Below, in pieces: positions 27,595 through 36,310 of a stretch of 64,000 nt of DNA (position 1 is the stretch's first letter; each line of letters opens with the position of its first letter). Source of the stretch: an uncultured Prevotellaceae bacterium (GTDB lineage Bacteria > Bacteroidota > Bacteroidia > Bacteroidales > Bacteroidaceae); contig CAMVDU010000003.1 in NCBI GenBank assembly GCA_947166345.1, positions 51,549-115,548 of the forward strand, in the 5' to 3' direction. The notes below the pieces were generated by a model. It searched no databases, was not told the origin of the DNA, and saw only the letters and a program-made list of their open reading frames with translations. Position numbers and translations under genes: made by a program.

Positions 27595-28260
27595 TTATTT
27601 ATATATAAAATAGGTGCCGCCATCGCTCTGACAATATTTGCGAAGTAGAGTTTGGATATACTCAGCATTCTCGCGCACTCGCGCCTCGTTGCCGTCGTAA
27701 CCGTTGATGAGCACCGCCAGATGGGTGGTTTTAAGCGTCATCTTTGTACGCTCGTGGTCGCTGGTGGGGGTACCGACACCTCCACCAGCATCGCGATATA
27801 CAGGCAGACCGTGGATGTTGATCATGCCGCGACCGATGCCCTCGTAGGGTTCTCCCTCGCGACCCACGCCCAGCGTCAGCGTGTCGCCCAAGAACTTGTC
27901 GGCATCGAAGCCGCCAATGCTGTAGCCAAAGGCGATGGACGCCAGGTTGACCAGATCGACGAGGGTGTCTCGCTGGTATAGTTCCTTACCCTGCAGCACC
28001 CGTCGTATCAATGCCTCTGAGGCGGGACGATAGCGCGAGGGGTCTTTTCCGCAGGCCTTATAAACGCGGCGGGTGGCGGCAATGCTGGTCATTTCCTTCA
28101 GCGACTCGGTGGTCAACTCGGCACGATACTTGTTGCCAAGCGCCTCTATCTCCTGCCACAGCTCATCACAATAGGGCGTGTTGACTACCTGCGCTTCGAC
28201 ACAAGCCCCAACAAACTGGGGACAAACCTGTTCTATTTCCTGTGAAACGATGACGTTCAT
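27595..28260 (-). CDS. Stand-alone B3/B4 tRNA-binding domain protein (PheT editing-like)
   Basis: LTTESLKEMTSIAATRRVYKACGKDPSRYRPASEALIRRVLQGKELYQRDTLVDLVNLASIAFGYSIGGFD. Confidence 0.85.
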   Translation of the reverse strand: MNVIVSQEIEQVCPQFVGACVEAQVVNTPYCDELWQEIEALGNKYRAELTTESLKEMTSIAATRRVYKACGKDPSRYRPASEALIRRVLQGKELYQRDTLVDLVNLASIAFGYSIGGFDADKFLGDTLTLGVGREGEPYEGIGRGMINIHGLPVYRDAGGGVGTPTSDHERTKMTLKTTHLAVLINGYDGNEARVRENAEYIQTLLRKYCQSDGGTYFIYK

Positions 28261-28399
28261 CTTCTTTTCGTGATTTCTTGTGGTGCAAATTTAGCAAAAT
28301 AATGGCACTTTCCAACAAAAACGGCAGAAAAAGTTGTGCTGTTGACGCTAAAATTGCAAAAATAGTGGTTTCGGAGTTTGGTTTTTCAGAAAAAACACC

Positions 28400-28408
28400 T
28401 ACCTTTGC
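28400..28408 (+). promoter_or_regulatory. -7 box TACCTTTGC upstream of the esterase gene
   Basis: Followed directly by the heptamer island. Confidence 0.55.
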
Positions 28409-28414
28409 CCGCAG

Positions 28415-28463
28415 AATTATCAATTCACAATTCACAATTATCAATTATCCATTGTCCATTATG
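28415..28463 (+). repeat. Heptamer tandem island (AATTATC/AATTCAC/CATTGTC) ending in the ATG start codon
   Basis: aattatc aattcac aattcac aattatc aattatc cattgtc cattATG. Confidence 0.94.
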
Positions 28464-29303
28464 AAAAAAATATTCATAGCTCTCATGGCCATCCTAATAG
28501 TTGTTGTGCTGACAGCCTCTAAGCCAGCCCGTACTACCATATTTATTATAGGCGACTCGACGGCAGCCCAGAAAGACCTGTCGAAAGGCTCTCCCGAGAG
28601 AGGGTGGGGTATGGCCCTGCAGTGTTTCTTCGACACGGTCTTCATTCATGTGGACAATCATGCCGTCAATGGCCGTTCGTCCAAGAGTTTCATCGACGAG
28701 GGCCGTTGGGACCGCGTGCTGTTACTCATGCGTCCTGGCGACTATGTGATCATTCAGTTTGGACACAACGATGAGAAACCCAAGGCCGATCGACATACCG
28801 ATCCAGGCTCCACCTTCGACTACAACCTGGCCCGCTTTGTCCGTGAGACCCGCGAGCATGGCGGTATCCCCGTGCTGATGAACGCCGTGGTGCGTCGCAA
28901 CTTCATGGTGGCTGCTCCTGCCAATGCCGACGACGAAGCCCTGCGCAACACCACCTTCAAGGACGCTCCAGTCATGGTGGAGGGCGACACGCTGGTGGAT
29001 ACCCACGGACTCTATGCCGTAGCTCCGCGCGATGTGGCCAAACGCATGAACTGTCATTTTGTCGATGCCAACCGCATCACCCACGACCTGGAACAGTCGC
29101 TGGGCGTCGAGGGTTCGAAGAAGCTTCACATGTGGTACGCCCCTGGCGAGCATCCCGCTCTTCCCCAAGGACGTCAGGACAACACCCACTACAACGCCTA
29201 CGGAGCCCATCAGGTGGCCCGTCGCCTGGCTGAGGCCCTTACCGTCGAGATCCCCCTGCTTCAGAAATACCGTACTGACGACAATCCCTGTCTGATGCCG
29301 TAG
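28461..29303 (+). CDS. Rhamnogalacturonan acetylesterase-like SGNH hydrolase (CE12-like)
   Basis: TTIFIIGDSTAAQKDLSKGSPERGWGMALQ, VIIQFGHNDEKP, DNTHYNAYGAHQVARRLAEAL. Confidence 0.9.
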   Translation: MKKIFIALMAILIVVVLTASKPARTTIFIIGDSTAAQKDLSKGSPERGWGMALQCFFDTVFIHVDNHAVNGRSSKSFIDEGRWDRVLLLMRPGDYVIIQFGHNDEKPKADRHTDPGSTFDYNLARFVRETREHGGIPVLMNAVVRRNFMVAAPANADDEALRNTTFKDAPVMVEGDTLVDTHGLYAVAPRDVAKRMNCHFVDANRITHDLEQSLGVEGSKKLHMWYAPGEHPALPQGRQDNTHYNAYGAHQVARRLAEALTVEIPLLQKYRTDDNPCLMP

Positions 29304-29342
29304 TACCGGCAAGGAGAGTTCGGACTGGGTGTGAACTACCTG

Positions 29343-30275
29343 CTATTTGATCTTCAGGTGGGTGCTACCCTCGGGCAGATAGGCAGGAAGGGTGGCGTTG
29401 GGACTGACGATACTGCTGGTGAATGGTGCCAATTGCTCGTCCTGGGGCAGGATATTGTCGCCAATGATCTTGTAGTGGTTGGTGACAATGCTCTTACCCT
29501 TCTTCATGTCGGGACGGTTCATGTCGTAGGTGAGACGGCCTGCCTTGACTTCAGAGGCAATCTTCTTGCTGTTGATGGGCACGTTCATGTTGAACTTGAG
29601 GAAAGCGGGAATCTCGATGTCGCACTTGGAACGGACCACGGGGATGTCCTCCTGAAAGGTCCAGTCGTAGAGGAACACGGGACGGGTGCTGACGATGTTG
29701 TACTGGTACTCGATGATGTCACCTGCCTTAACATCGGGCACCACCACGTGGATGACCATATAGTTGTCGTCAACGCGCTCCCTGACAAAGTCCTTGGTGT
29801 TGACGGTACGTTTCTCCACCTTGCCCTTGGCGTTCTTGGAGAAGACCTTGATCTTGAAGTCCTGCACGTCGTCGGAATGAATGACGATCTTGTTGTTGGC
29901 ATCGAAATAGGTAATGTCGATATTGGCATGCTGCACACCCTCGGGCTTGAGGATCTTGGTGCGCAGGGCAAACTTGTGGTCCACGATGATGTTGGCATCG
30001 TCGATGTTGTTCTTGCCGTAGTCCATGAGATCGCTGGTGCTGAGCTCGGAGTCGGACATATTGTTGGTGAACATCTGGTCGGAGAGCCTGTAGGAGACTG
30101 TCATCGTCTTGCAGAGGACGACGGCGTCGGCATTGGCCTCGTTGCTGTCGCTAAGATAATCCCATTCCTGATAGGAGGGTTTGCCGAACTTCTCGTTGGG
30201 AAGCTGTGCATGGGCTATGGTTCCGCCTGCAAAGAATGCCAGCAGTATGAATGATGTCTTGAAAAAAGTGTTCAT
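29343..30275 (-). CDS. DUF3857-like exported protein (short form)
   Basis: Signal peptide; VPDVKAGDIIEYQYNIVSTRPVFLYDWTFQEDIPVVRSKCDIEIPAFLKF. Confidence 0.75.
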   Translation of the reverse strand: MNTFFKTSFILLAFFAGGTIAHAQLPNEKFGKPSYQEWDYLSDSNEANADAVVLCKTMTVSYRLSDQMFTNNMSDSELSTSDLMDYGKNNIDDANIIVDHKFALRTKILKPEGVQHANIDITYFDANNKIVIHSDDVQDFKIKVFSKNAKGKVEKRTVNTKDFVRERVDDNYMVIHVVVPDVKAGDIIEYQYNIVSTRPVFLYDWTFQEDIPVVRSKCDIEIPAFLKFNMNVPINSKKIASEVKAGRLTYDMNRPDMKKGKSIVTNHYKIIGDNILPQDEQLAPFTSSIVSPNATLPAYLPEGSTHLKIK

Positions 30276-30396
30276 AATGTTGTCGATTTTTAATGAAACT
30301 ACATAAACTGTTCAAAAAGTGGGTACAAAGATAATGTTTTTTCCTAAATAATGATTATCTTTGCACAATGTTTTAAGTGAAATTAAACTTTCGTGT

Positions 30397-31770
30397 ATGA
30401 AGAGCTTGAGATTGTTTGTATGGATTCTGCCGTTCCTGGTGTTTCAGGCAAGTGCGCAGCAGCAGTTTACGCCCTGGACGAAGGGTGCCTTTGAGACGGG
30501 ACAGTACCGCAATGTGTTTGTGGAGATGGGCTACAGCCAAGCCGAGGTTGATGCCAAGTTGGAGGAAGTGTTCAACGACGTGTTCCGCGGTCCCAACAAG
30601 GTGTATTTCGAGGTGGGCGACTCGATGGCCTACGTCAGCGATATCAAGAACCACGATGCCCGTACCGAGGGCATGTCCTACGGGTTGATGGTTGCCGTGC
30701 AGTTTGGCGAGAAGGATATGTTCGACCGCCTGTGGCGCTGGATCAAGAAGTATATGCAGCACCAGAGCGGCACACGCGAGGGCTATTTTGCCTGGAGTTG
30801 CAAGACCGACGGCACGCAGAACTCGCAAGGTGCTGCCAGCGACGGCGAGCTCTACTTCATCACCGCCCTCATCTTTGCCTCCAACCGCTGGGGTAACGAT
30901 ACGGGCATCAACTACAAGGCTGAGGCACAGCATATCCTCAACTGCATACAGCCCCGAGAGTACACCCCCGAGCCAAGACCAGCTTTTGGTGGCTTCGGAC
31001 CACAGCCGACAGCCAACGGTCAGCAGCAAAAAGCACAAATGTACCTCATAGATCCTGAGACGAAACTCATCACCTTTACGCCCGACGGTTTTGGACAGCG
31101 TTTCACCGACCCCTCATATCATATTCCTGCCTTCTACGAGGTATGGGCTAAGTGGGGCGATGACGGCCGCTCGGAGTTGTGGATGGAGTGTGCCCGTAAG
31201 AGTCGTGAGTTTCTTCATAAGTGCATCAACGCAGAGACAGGTCTGAACGGTGACCAGTGTCAGTTTGACGGCAGCGAGATGCAGATGCCGCGATTCCCAG
31301 GCATGCCTCAGCGTCCTCAGGGTGAGGCTCCCCGTCGCAACGGTAACAACAATTTCCGTTATGACTCGTGGCGTGTGCCCATGAACATTGCGATGGACTA
31401 TGAATGGAGCTGTGCCGACGGCGAGTGGCAGCGACAGTATGGTGAGAAGATACAGAATTTCTTCTACCAGCAGGGCGTTGACACCTTCCTCGACCAGTAC
31501 CGCACGGACGGCACCCTGCCCGAGGGCAACGAGATACTGGGCGCCGGCGGCTTCCGTAAGCTGCGCCATAGCATAGGCCTCGTGGCCACTATTGCCGCCG
31601 TCTCGGTGATGTGCTCGCACGAGAAAAGCAAAGAGTTCGTGGATGCGCTATGGAACGCTCGCCACGAACCCTTTGAGGATGGTTATTTCGACGCCTACTA
31701 TGATGGTCTGTTACGTCTCTTCGCCTTTATGCACTTGAGCGGCAACTATCGTATCATTGCCGCCCCATGA
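30397..31770 (+). CDS. Glycoside hydrolase family 8 protein (exo-oligoxylanase-like)
   Basis: HDARTEGMSYGLMVAVQFGEKDMFDRLWRW, GYFAWSCKTDGTQNSQGAASDGELYFITALIFASNRWG; start at ATG 30397. Confidence 0.92.
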   Translation: MKSLRLFVWILPFLVFQASAQQQFTPWTKGAFETGQYRNVFVEMGYSQAEVDAKLEEVFNDVFRGPNKVYFEVGDSMAYVSDIKNHDARTEGMSYGLMVAVQFGEKDMFDRLWRWIKKYMQHQSGTREGYFAWSCKTDGTQNSQGAASDGELYFITALIFASNRWGNDTGINYKAEAQHILNCIQPREYTPEPRPAFGGFGPQPTANGQQQKAQMYLIDPETKLITFTPDGFGQRFTDPSYHIPAFYEVWAKWGDDGRSELWMECARKSREFLHKCINAETGLNGDQCQFDGSEMQMPRFPGMPQRPQGEAPRRNGNNNFRYDSWRVPMNIAMDYEWSCADGEWQRQYGEKIQNFFYQQGVDTFLDQYRTDGTLPEGNEILGAGGFRKLRHSIGLVATIAAVSVMCSHEKSKEFVDALWNARHEPFEDGYFDAYYDGLLRLFAFMHLSGNYRIIAAP

Positions 31771-33298
31771 AGACCTTTCTCGACTGACCGTCGGCACGAC
31801 GCTCGATGCACAGTCCCTGGGGAGTGTCCAGAGGACGTCCCTGCAGATCGTAATAGGTCTTGGGAGAGTCTTCGTCTGACTGGCTCACCTCTTCGATGGC
31901 AGCACTACCTTCGTCAATGGTGAAGATAAAGGTGCAGAGACTCATGGCAGGTACCGTGTATTCATACTCGCTGACGGACTCGGTAATGTCGAGTTCGGAC
32001 TTCTGACAGAGGCTGTCCTTCTCATTGCCTGTCGATTTCCACAGGGTGCCACTCTTCACGTTGACGGGCAGCTTGAACCTGAGGTAACGTTCAGAGTCTT
32101 TTGCATTGATGGCCATCACGATGATGGAGTCGCCCTTGATGTAGGCCGAGTATTGCTCCTCCTGTGCTATTTCTTCCTTTGTGCGTCCTGCAGACTCATC
32201 CTTTGTGGTCTCCAGACGGGTAGAACCCGTGACGTTCTTCGAGAAGTGCGACATGACAAAGGCGCGAGGCAGTAGTTCGTCTTTCTGATTTTCAGCGAAG
32301 TTGATACTCTGACCGTTATATGTCCAAGGCTGACCTGTGCCTACGAAGGCCCAGTGGGCACGCAGATACCAGTAGATATAGCCTGTGCAGCCTGCCAGCA
32401 TGCACTCGTTGAGCTCTTCGGCAAAGATGAGGTTTTCGTACCAGGTGGGCATGTGGTCAATATTGTCGGTAACGGAGTGTTCCGTCATCCACACCTCCTT
32501 GCCATACTGGGAAGCCAGTTTGGTGGCAGGTTTCATGTACTGAAGGGGCATGTGACCATAAAGGTGACCGGCCACGATGTCTATCTGCTTGCGGCACTCC
32601 TCGTCCTTCATGAGCGGATCGATATAGTTCTGGGTATATCCCAACGGCTCGCCGCTGATGAGTTTGACATTATAGGTCTCGCGGTCGAGCATCCACGCAT
32701 AGTTCTTGACAAGACTCACCAAACTGTCGGGCTCGTACAGGCAGCCCGAATAGCTGACCCACCAGTCGGGTTCGTTCTGCAGCGACACAGCATCGACACT
32801 TACACCATTGTTTTTCATCCATTTCAGGAAAGAGTTCAGCCATGGGAAGAACTTCTCATAGCAGTCCCTGCGCAGAGTGGCTCTAACGTTGCCCTGGTTT
32901 TCGGCGTTTCCGCCCTGTGCACTACCATTAGTTTTGAAATCGCCAGGAGGTGACCAAGGGGTGCCAAAGACGATACCGCCAACGTTCTTGACGATTCGGG
33001 CTGATGGCAGCGAGCCGTTCCAGTCGTAGTCGCCCCATTGGTCGGCCTTGTCTTCCAAGTTGGGCGAAATCTCCATGCGCAGGATGTTCAGTCCAATCTT
33101 CGACCTTTTACCATAGAGCCTGCTCACACAGGTGTTGTCGGTGCCGAATGGTTTCATGGCACCGTCGCAGCAGGCTCCACCGAAACCGGTAACGGTCTGC
33201 TTGCGGACGTCCTTAATCGTCACCGTTACGGGACGGAGTTTTGCTTGGATGCTTAGTGTTGCAGCCAGCAAGATGACAGTAGTAATGATTTTTCTCAT
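31754..33298 (-). CDS. Glycoside hydrolase family 30 protein
   Basis: TVTGFGGACCDGAMKPFG, SVDAVSLQNEPDW, EVWMTEHSVTDN, C-terminal beta-domain. Confidence 0.9.
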   Translation of the reverse strand: MRKIITTVILLAATLSIQAKLRPVTVTIKDVRKQTVTGFGGACCDGAMKPFGTDNTCVSRLYGKRSKIGLNILRMEISPNLEDKADQWGDYDWNGSLPSARIVKNVGGIVFGTPWSPPGDFKTNGSAQGGNAENQGNVRATLRRDCYEKFFPWLNSFLKWMKNNGVSVDAVSLQNEPDWWVSYSGCLYEPDSLVSLVKNYAWMLDRETYNVKLISGEPLGYTQNYIDPLMKDEECRKQIDIVAGHLYGHMPLQYMKPATKLASQYGKEVWMTEHSVTDNIDHMPTWYENLIFAEELNECMLAGCTGYIYWYLRAHWAFVGTGQPWTYNGQSINFAENQKDELLPRAFVMSHFSKNVTGSTRLETTKDESAGRTKEEIAQEEQYSAYIKGDSIIVMAINAKDSERYLRFKLPVNVKSGTLWKSTGNEKDSLCQKSELDITESVSEYEYTVPAMSLCTFIFTIDEGSAAIEEVSQSDEDSPKTYYDLQGRPLDTPQGLCIERRADGQSRKVFMGRQ

Positions 33299-33357
33299 AT
33301 TGATAAAAAAGATGAATAATATAATCTCTTCTTAGTTGGTATTTGTTTTCGGTATGC

Positions 33358-33996
33358 TTATCTGAGATAGGGGTTCATGGCCAGCTCGCTGGCAATCGTG
33401 GTGTGAGGACCGTGTCCGGGATAGACGACGGTATTGGCAGGCAAATGGGCCACAACGGTCTGCAGACTCTGCATCATGTCGGTCCAGGAACCAAACTCCA
33501 GGTCGGTCCTGCCGATGCTCATGCGGAAGAGGGTGTCGCCAGAGAAGGCAACGTTCTCTTCCTGACAGTAGAAGATGGCGGAACCTGGTGAATGGCCTGG
33601 CGTGTGGAGTACCTGCAACTGGTGGTTGCCAAAGCGGACGATGTCACCATCGTTGAGGGCAACGGTGGGAGGCAGCGTGCGACCATAACCTGTACCCAGA
33701 AACTCTTGGCAGGAACGTTCTATATTCTGATAGATGATGTTGTCGTCAGGATGCAGCGAGGCCTTCAGTCCAAAGGTTTTACTGATGGTGTCGCATCCGA
33801 AGATATGGTCAAAGTGACCGTGGGTGCACAACAGGTAACGGGGTGTCAGTTGGTTGCTGCGGCAATAGTCCACGATGGCCTGTCGTTCGCTATCGTAGAA
33901 AGCCCCGCAGTCAATGATGACAGCCTCACGTGTATTGTCATTCACCACGTAGCAGTTTTCCTGCAACATGTTACATTGGAAAGTCCTGATGGTCAT
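33358..33996 (-). CDS. MBL-fold metallo-hydrolase
   Basis: LLCTHGHFDHIFGCD, LHTPGHSPGSAIFYC, VYPGHGPHTT; ATG at 33996 more likely than alternative start 34002. Confidence 0.93.
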   Translation of the reverse strand: MTIRTFQCNMLQENCYVVNDNTREAVIIDCGAFYDSERQAIVDYCRSNQLTPRYLLCTHGHFDHIFGCDTISKTFGLKASLHPDDNIIYQNIERSCQEFLGTGYGRTLPPTVALNDGDIVRFGNHQLQVLHTPGHSPGSAIFYCQEENVAFSGDTLFRMSIGRTDLEFGSWTDMMQSLQTVVAHLPANTVVYPGHGPHTTIASELAMNPYLR

Positions 33997-34000
33997 CTTC

Positions 34001-34028
34001 AATTATCCATTATCAATTGTCAATTAAT
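34001..34028. repeat. Heptamer island (AATTATC/CATTATC/AATTGTC)
   Basis: aattatc cattatc aattgtc aattaat. Confidence 0.88.
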
Positions 34029-34029
34029 A

Positions 34030-34650
34030 TCAAATTGGCAGGTATATGCAGAATTTTTCCTTGAACCATTCTTCTGTGAACCACTTGCTAAGTTCGGCAG
34101 TTTCGACAATACGCTTAAAGGGAAGCGTCTCTGCCTGAAGATTACCACCCTTGAGGCAGATGATGCCATTGGGCAAGGCGTTGCGCTGGGTCTTGGAGAT
34201 GTTTTTACGGACCATTTTGGCAAGGTCGGGCAGAGGCATCACGGCGCGGCTCACCACGAAATCGTACTTTCCCTTTTCCTCCTCCCCACGACGATGGATG
34301 GGCTCGCAGTTGGTAAGACCGATGGCCTGACACACCTCCTGGGCAACACGTATCTTCTTGCCCGTGCCGTCAATTAGGGTGAAGTGGCATTCGGGAAAGA
34401 GGATGGCCAGAGGGATGCCTGGAAAACCGCCGCCCGTGCCGAAGTCAAGAATATCGGTGCCTGGCATGAAGCGGGTGAAACGGCCTATGGAGAGGGAATG
34501 GAGCACGTGATGCTCGTAGAGATTGTCAATATCCTTACGCGAGATGACATTAATCTTCTCGTTCCATTCGTGATAGAGTGAATCGAGGGCAGAAAACTGT
34601 TGGAGTTGGGTTTCTGACAACTCAGGGAAATACCTTTCAATAAGTTTCAT
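34030..34650 (-). CDS. rsmG: 16S rRNA (guanine(527)-N7)-methyltransferase RsmG
   Basis: LSETQLQQFSALDSLYHEWNEKINVISRKDIDNLYEHHVLHSLSI, ILDFGTGGGFPGIPLAILFPECHFTLIDGTGKKIRV. Confidence 0.96.
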   Translation of the reverse strand: MKLIERYFPELSETQLQQFSALDSLYHEWNEKINVISRKDIDNLYEHHVLHSLSIGRFTRFMPGTDILDFGTGGGFPGIPLAILFPECHFTLIDGTGKKIRVAQEVCQAIGLTNCEPIHRRGEEEKGKYDFVVSRAVMPLPDLAKMVRKNISKTQRNALPNGIICLKGGNLQAETLPFKRIVETAELSKWFTEEWFKEKFCIYLPI

Positions 34651-34653
34651 GGT

Positions 34654-34662
34654 GCAAAGGTA
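34654..34662 (-). promoter_or_regulatory. -7 box TACCTTTGC only 3 nt upstream of the rsmG ATG
   Basis: gcaaaggta at 34654-34662, ATG first base 34650. Confidence 0.6.
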
Positions 34663-34672
34663 GTAATTTTGT

Positions 34673-34700
34673 TTGAGAGTTGAGAGTTGAGAGTTGAAAA
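34673..34700 (+). repeat. Heptamer tandem (TTGAGAG)x3 + TTGAAAA
   Basis: ttgagag ttgagag ttgagag ttgaaaa. Confidence 0.93.
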
Positions 34701-34718
34701 TTTAATTAAAAATAAGGA

Positions 34719-34762
34719 TGCGGCAGCAAATTCTTCACTTTCACTCTTCACTTTTCACTTTT
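34719..34762 (+). repeat. Composite head+TTCACT repeat element, copy 2
   Basis: tGCGGCAGCAAATTCTTCACTTTCACTCTTCACTTTTCACTT. Confidence 0.85.
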
Positions 34763-34768
34763 TTGTTG

Positions 34769-34777
34769 TACCTTTGC
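34769..34777 (+). promoter_or_regulatory. -7 box TACCTTTGC, 8 nt before the HAD gene ATG
   Basis: Motif ends 34777, ATG 34786. Confidence 0.65.
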
Positions 34778-34785
34778 AAACGAAA

Positions 34786-35466
34786 ATGACAAAGAAACAA
34801 CTGAAAGCGGCTTTATTCGACCTCGACGGTGTGGTGTTCGACACCGAACCGCAGTATACCGTGTTCTGGGGCAGCCAGTGCCGACTCTATCATCCCGAAC
34901 AGCCTGGGCTTGAACATGTTATCAAAGGCTCTACCCTCGACCAGATATATGGTCGTTGGTGGACTGGTGAGCTGGAAAAGGAACGCGAGGTGGTGACAGC
35001 CAGACTCAACGCGTTCGAGGCACAGATGGACTTCGACTATATAGCCGGCTTCGAACAGCTCATCACCGATCTGCATGCTCATGGTGTCAAGACCGCTGTT
35101 GTCACCAGCAGCAATCAACCCAAGATGGAGAGCGTATATAGGAAGCGTCCTGAGTTCAAGACGCTGTTTGATGCTATTCTTACCAGCGAAGACTTTGCGG
35201 AGAGTAAACCTTCGCCCGACTGCTATCTGCGCGGAGCAGCCCGCTTTGGCGTACCCCCCGATGAGTGTATCGTCTTTGAAGACAGTTTCAACGGTCTGAA
35301 GTCGGGTAGGGCAGCCGGTATGACGGTGGTCGGTTTGGCAACGACAAATACGGAAGAAGCCATCCGTCCGTTCTCTGATATTCAGATAGCTGACTACACA
35401 CACATCAATTATAATACATTATACAAACTATGGCAGGATATCTTGTCAGCGACGAGCGCAAAGTAA
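34786..35466 (+). CDS. HAD-family phosphatase (beta-phosphoglucomutase-like)
   Basis: [71 protein letters not shown]. Confidence 0.93.
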   Translation: MTKKQLKAALFDLDGVVFDTEPQYTVFWGSQCRLYHPEQPGLEHVIKGSTLDQIYGRWWTGELEKEREVVTARLNAFEAQMDFDYIAGFEQLITDLHAHGVKTAVVTSSNQPKMESVYRKRPEFKTLFDAILTSEDFAESKPSPDCYLRGAARFGVPPDECIVFEDSFNGLKSGRAAGMTVVGLATTNTEEAIRPFSDIQIADYTHINYNTLYKLWQDILSATSAK

Positions 35467-36251
35467 CGACCCGTCGCTTCATTGAAATGAAACAAAAGGG
35501 TGAGAAGATCTCGATGCTCACCTCCTACGATTTTACAACGGCAGGTATTGTGGACCGTGCTGGTATTGACGGTATACTCATTGGCGACTCCGCTTCGAAC
35601 GTGATGGTGGGCAACGCTACCACGCTTCCTATGACCGTCGATCAGATGATTTACCATGCACGGGCTGTGGTCAACGGTGTGAAGCGTGCCCTCGTGGTGT
35701 GCGACATGCCCTTCGGCTCGTATCAGACAGGACGTCACGATGGTGTGGTCAACGCCATCCGCATCATGAAAGAGAGCGGTTGTGACGCTGTGAAGATGGA
35801 AGGTGGTGTGGAGATTCTCGACACCGTGAAGGCTATCCTCGATGCAGGCATCCCCGTGATGGCTCATCTGGGACTGACCCCTCAAAGCATCAATAAGTTT
35901 GGTGGCTATGCCGTGCGTGCCAAAGAGGAGCGAGAGGCAGCCAAACTATTGAGTGATGCACAGGCGCTGGCCGAGGCCGGATGCTTTGCTGTGACATTAG
36001 AGAAAGTGCCGGCAGCACTGGCAGAACAGGTGACTAACGCCATCAGCGTTCCTACCATTGGCATTGGTGCTGGAGGCCATTGCGACGGACAGATATTGGT
36101 GGTAGCCGACATGCTGGGCATGAACCAGGGCTTCTCACCACGTTTCCTGCGGCGCTATGCCGACTTGAACGCTGTGATGACCGATGCCATCGGACAATAT
36201 GTGTCGGATGTCAAGAGCGGCGACTTCCCCAATGAGAGTGAATCTTATTGA
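35430..36251 (+). CDS. panB: 3-methyl-2-oxobutanoate hydroxymethyltransferase
   Basis: [56 protein letters not shown]. Confidence 0.97.
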   Translation: MAGYLVSDERKVTTRRFIEMKQKGEKISMLTSYDFTTAGIVDRAGIDGILIGDSASNVMVGNATTLPMTVDQMIYHARAVVNGVKRALVVCDMPFGSYQTGRHDGVVNAIRIMKESGCDAVKMEGGVEILDTVKAILDAGIPVMAHLGLTPQSINKFGGYAVRAKEEREAAKLLSDAQALAEAGCFAVTLEKVPAALAEQVTNAISVPTIGIGAGGHCDGQILVVADMLGMNQGFSPRFLRRYADLNAVMTDAIGQYVSDVKSGDFPNESESY

Positions 36252-36284
36252 ATTGATAATTGTGAATTGATAATGAAGAATTAA
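36250..36284 (+). repeat. Heptamer island (GAATTGA/TAATTGT) overlapping the panB stop codon
   Basis: gaattga taattgt gaattga taatgaa gaattaa; stop TGA is 36249-36251. Confidence 0.9.
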
Positions 36285-36310
36285 GGTTTTACCAGATTAA
36301 CTATAAGACT

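Noticed and set aside
34687-34785. N-terminal extension of the HAD ORF (MRVENLIKNKDAAANSS...)
   Set aside because: The extension is encoded by heptamer/composite repeat and promoter DNA; the ATG at 34786 right after the -7 box is the likely start.
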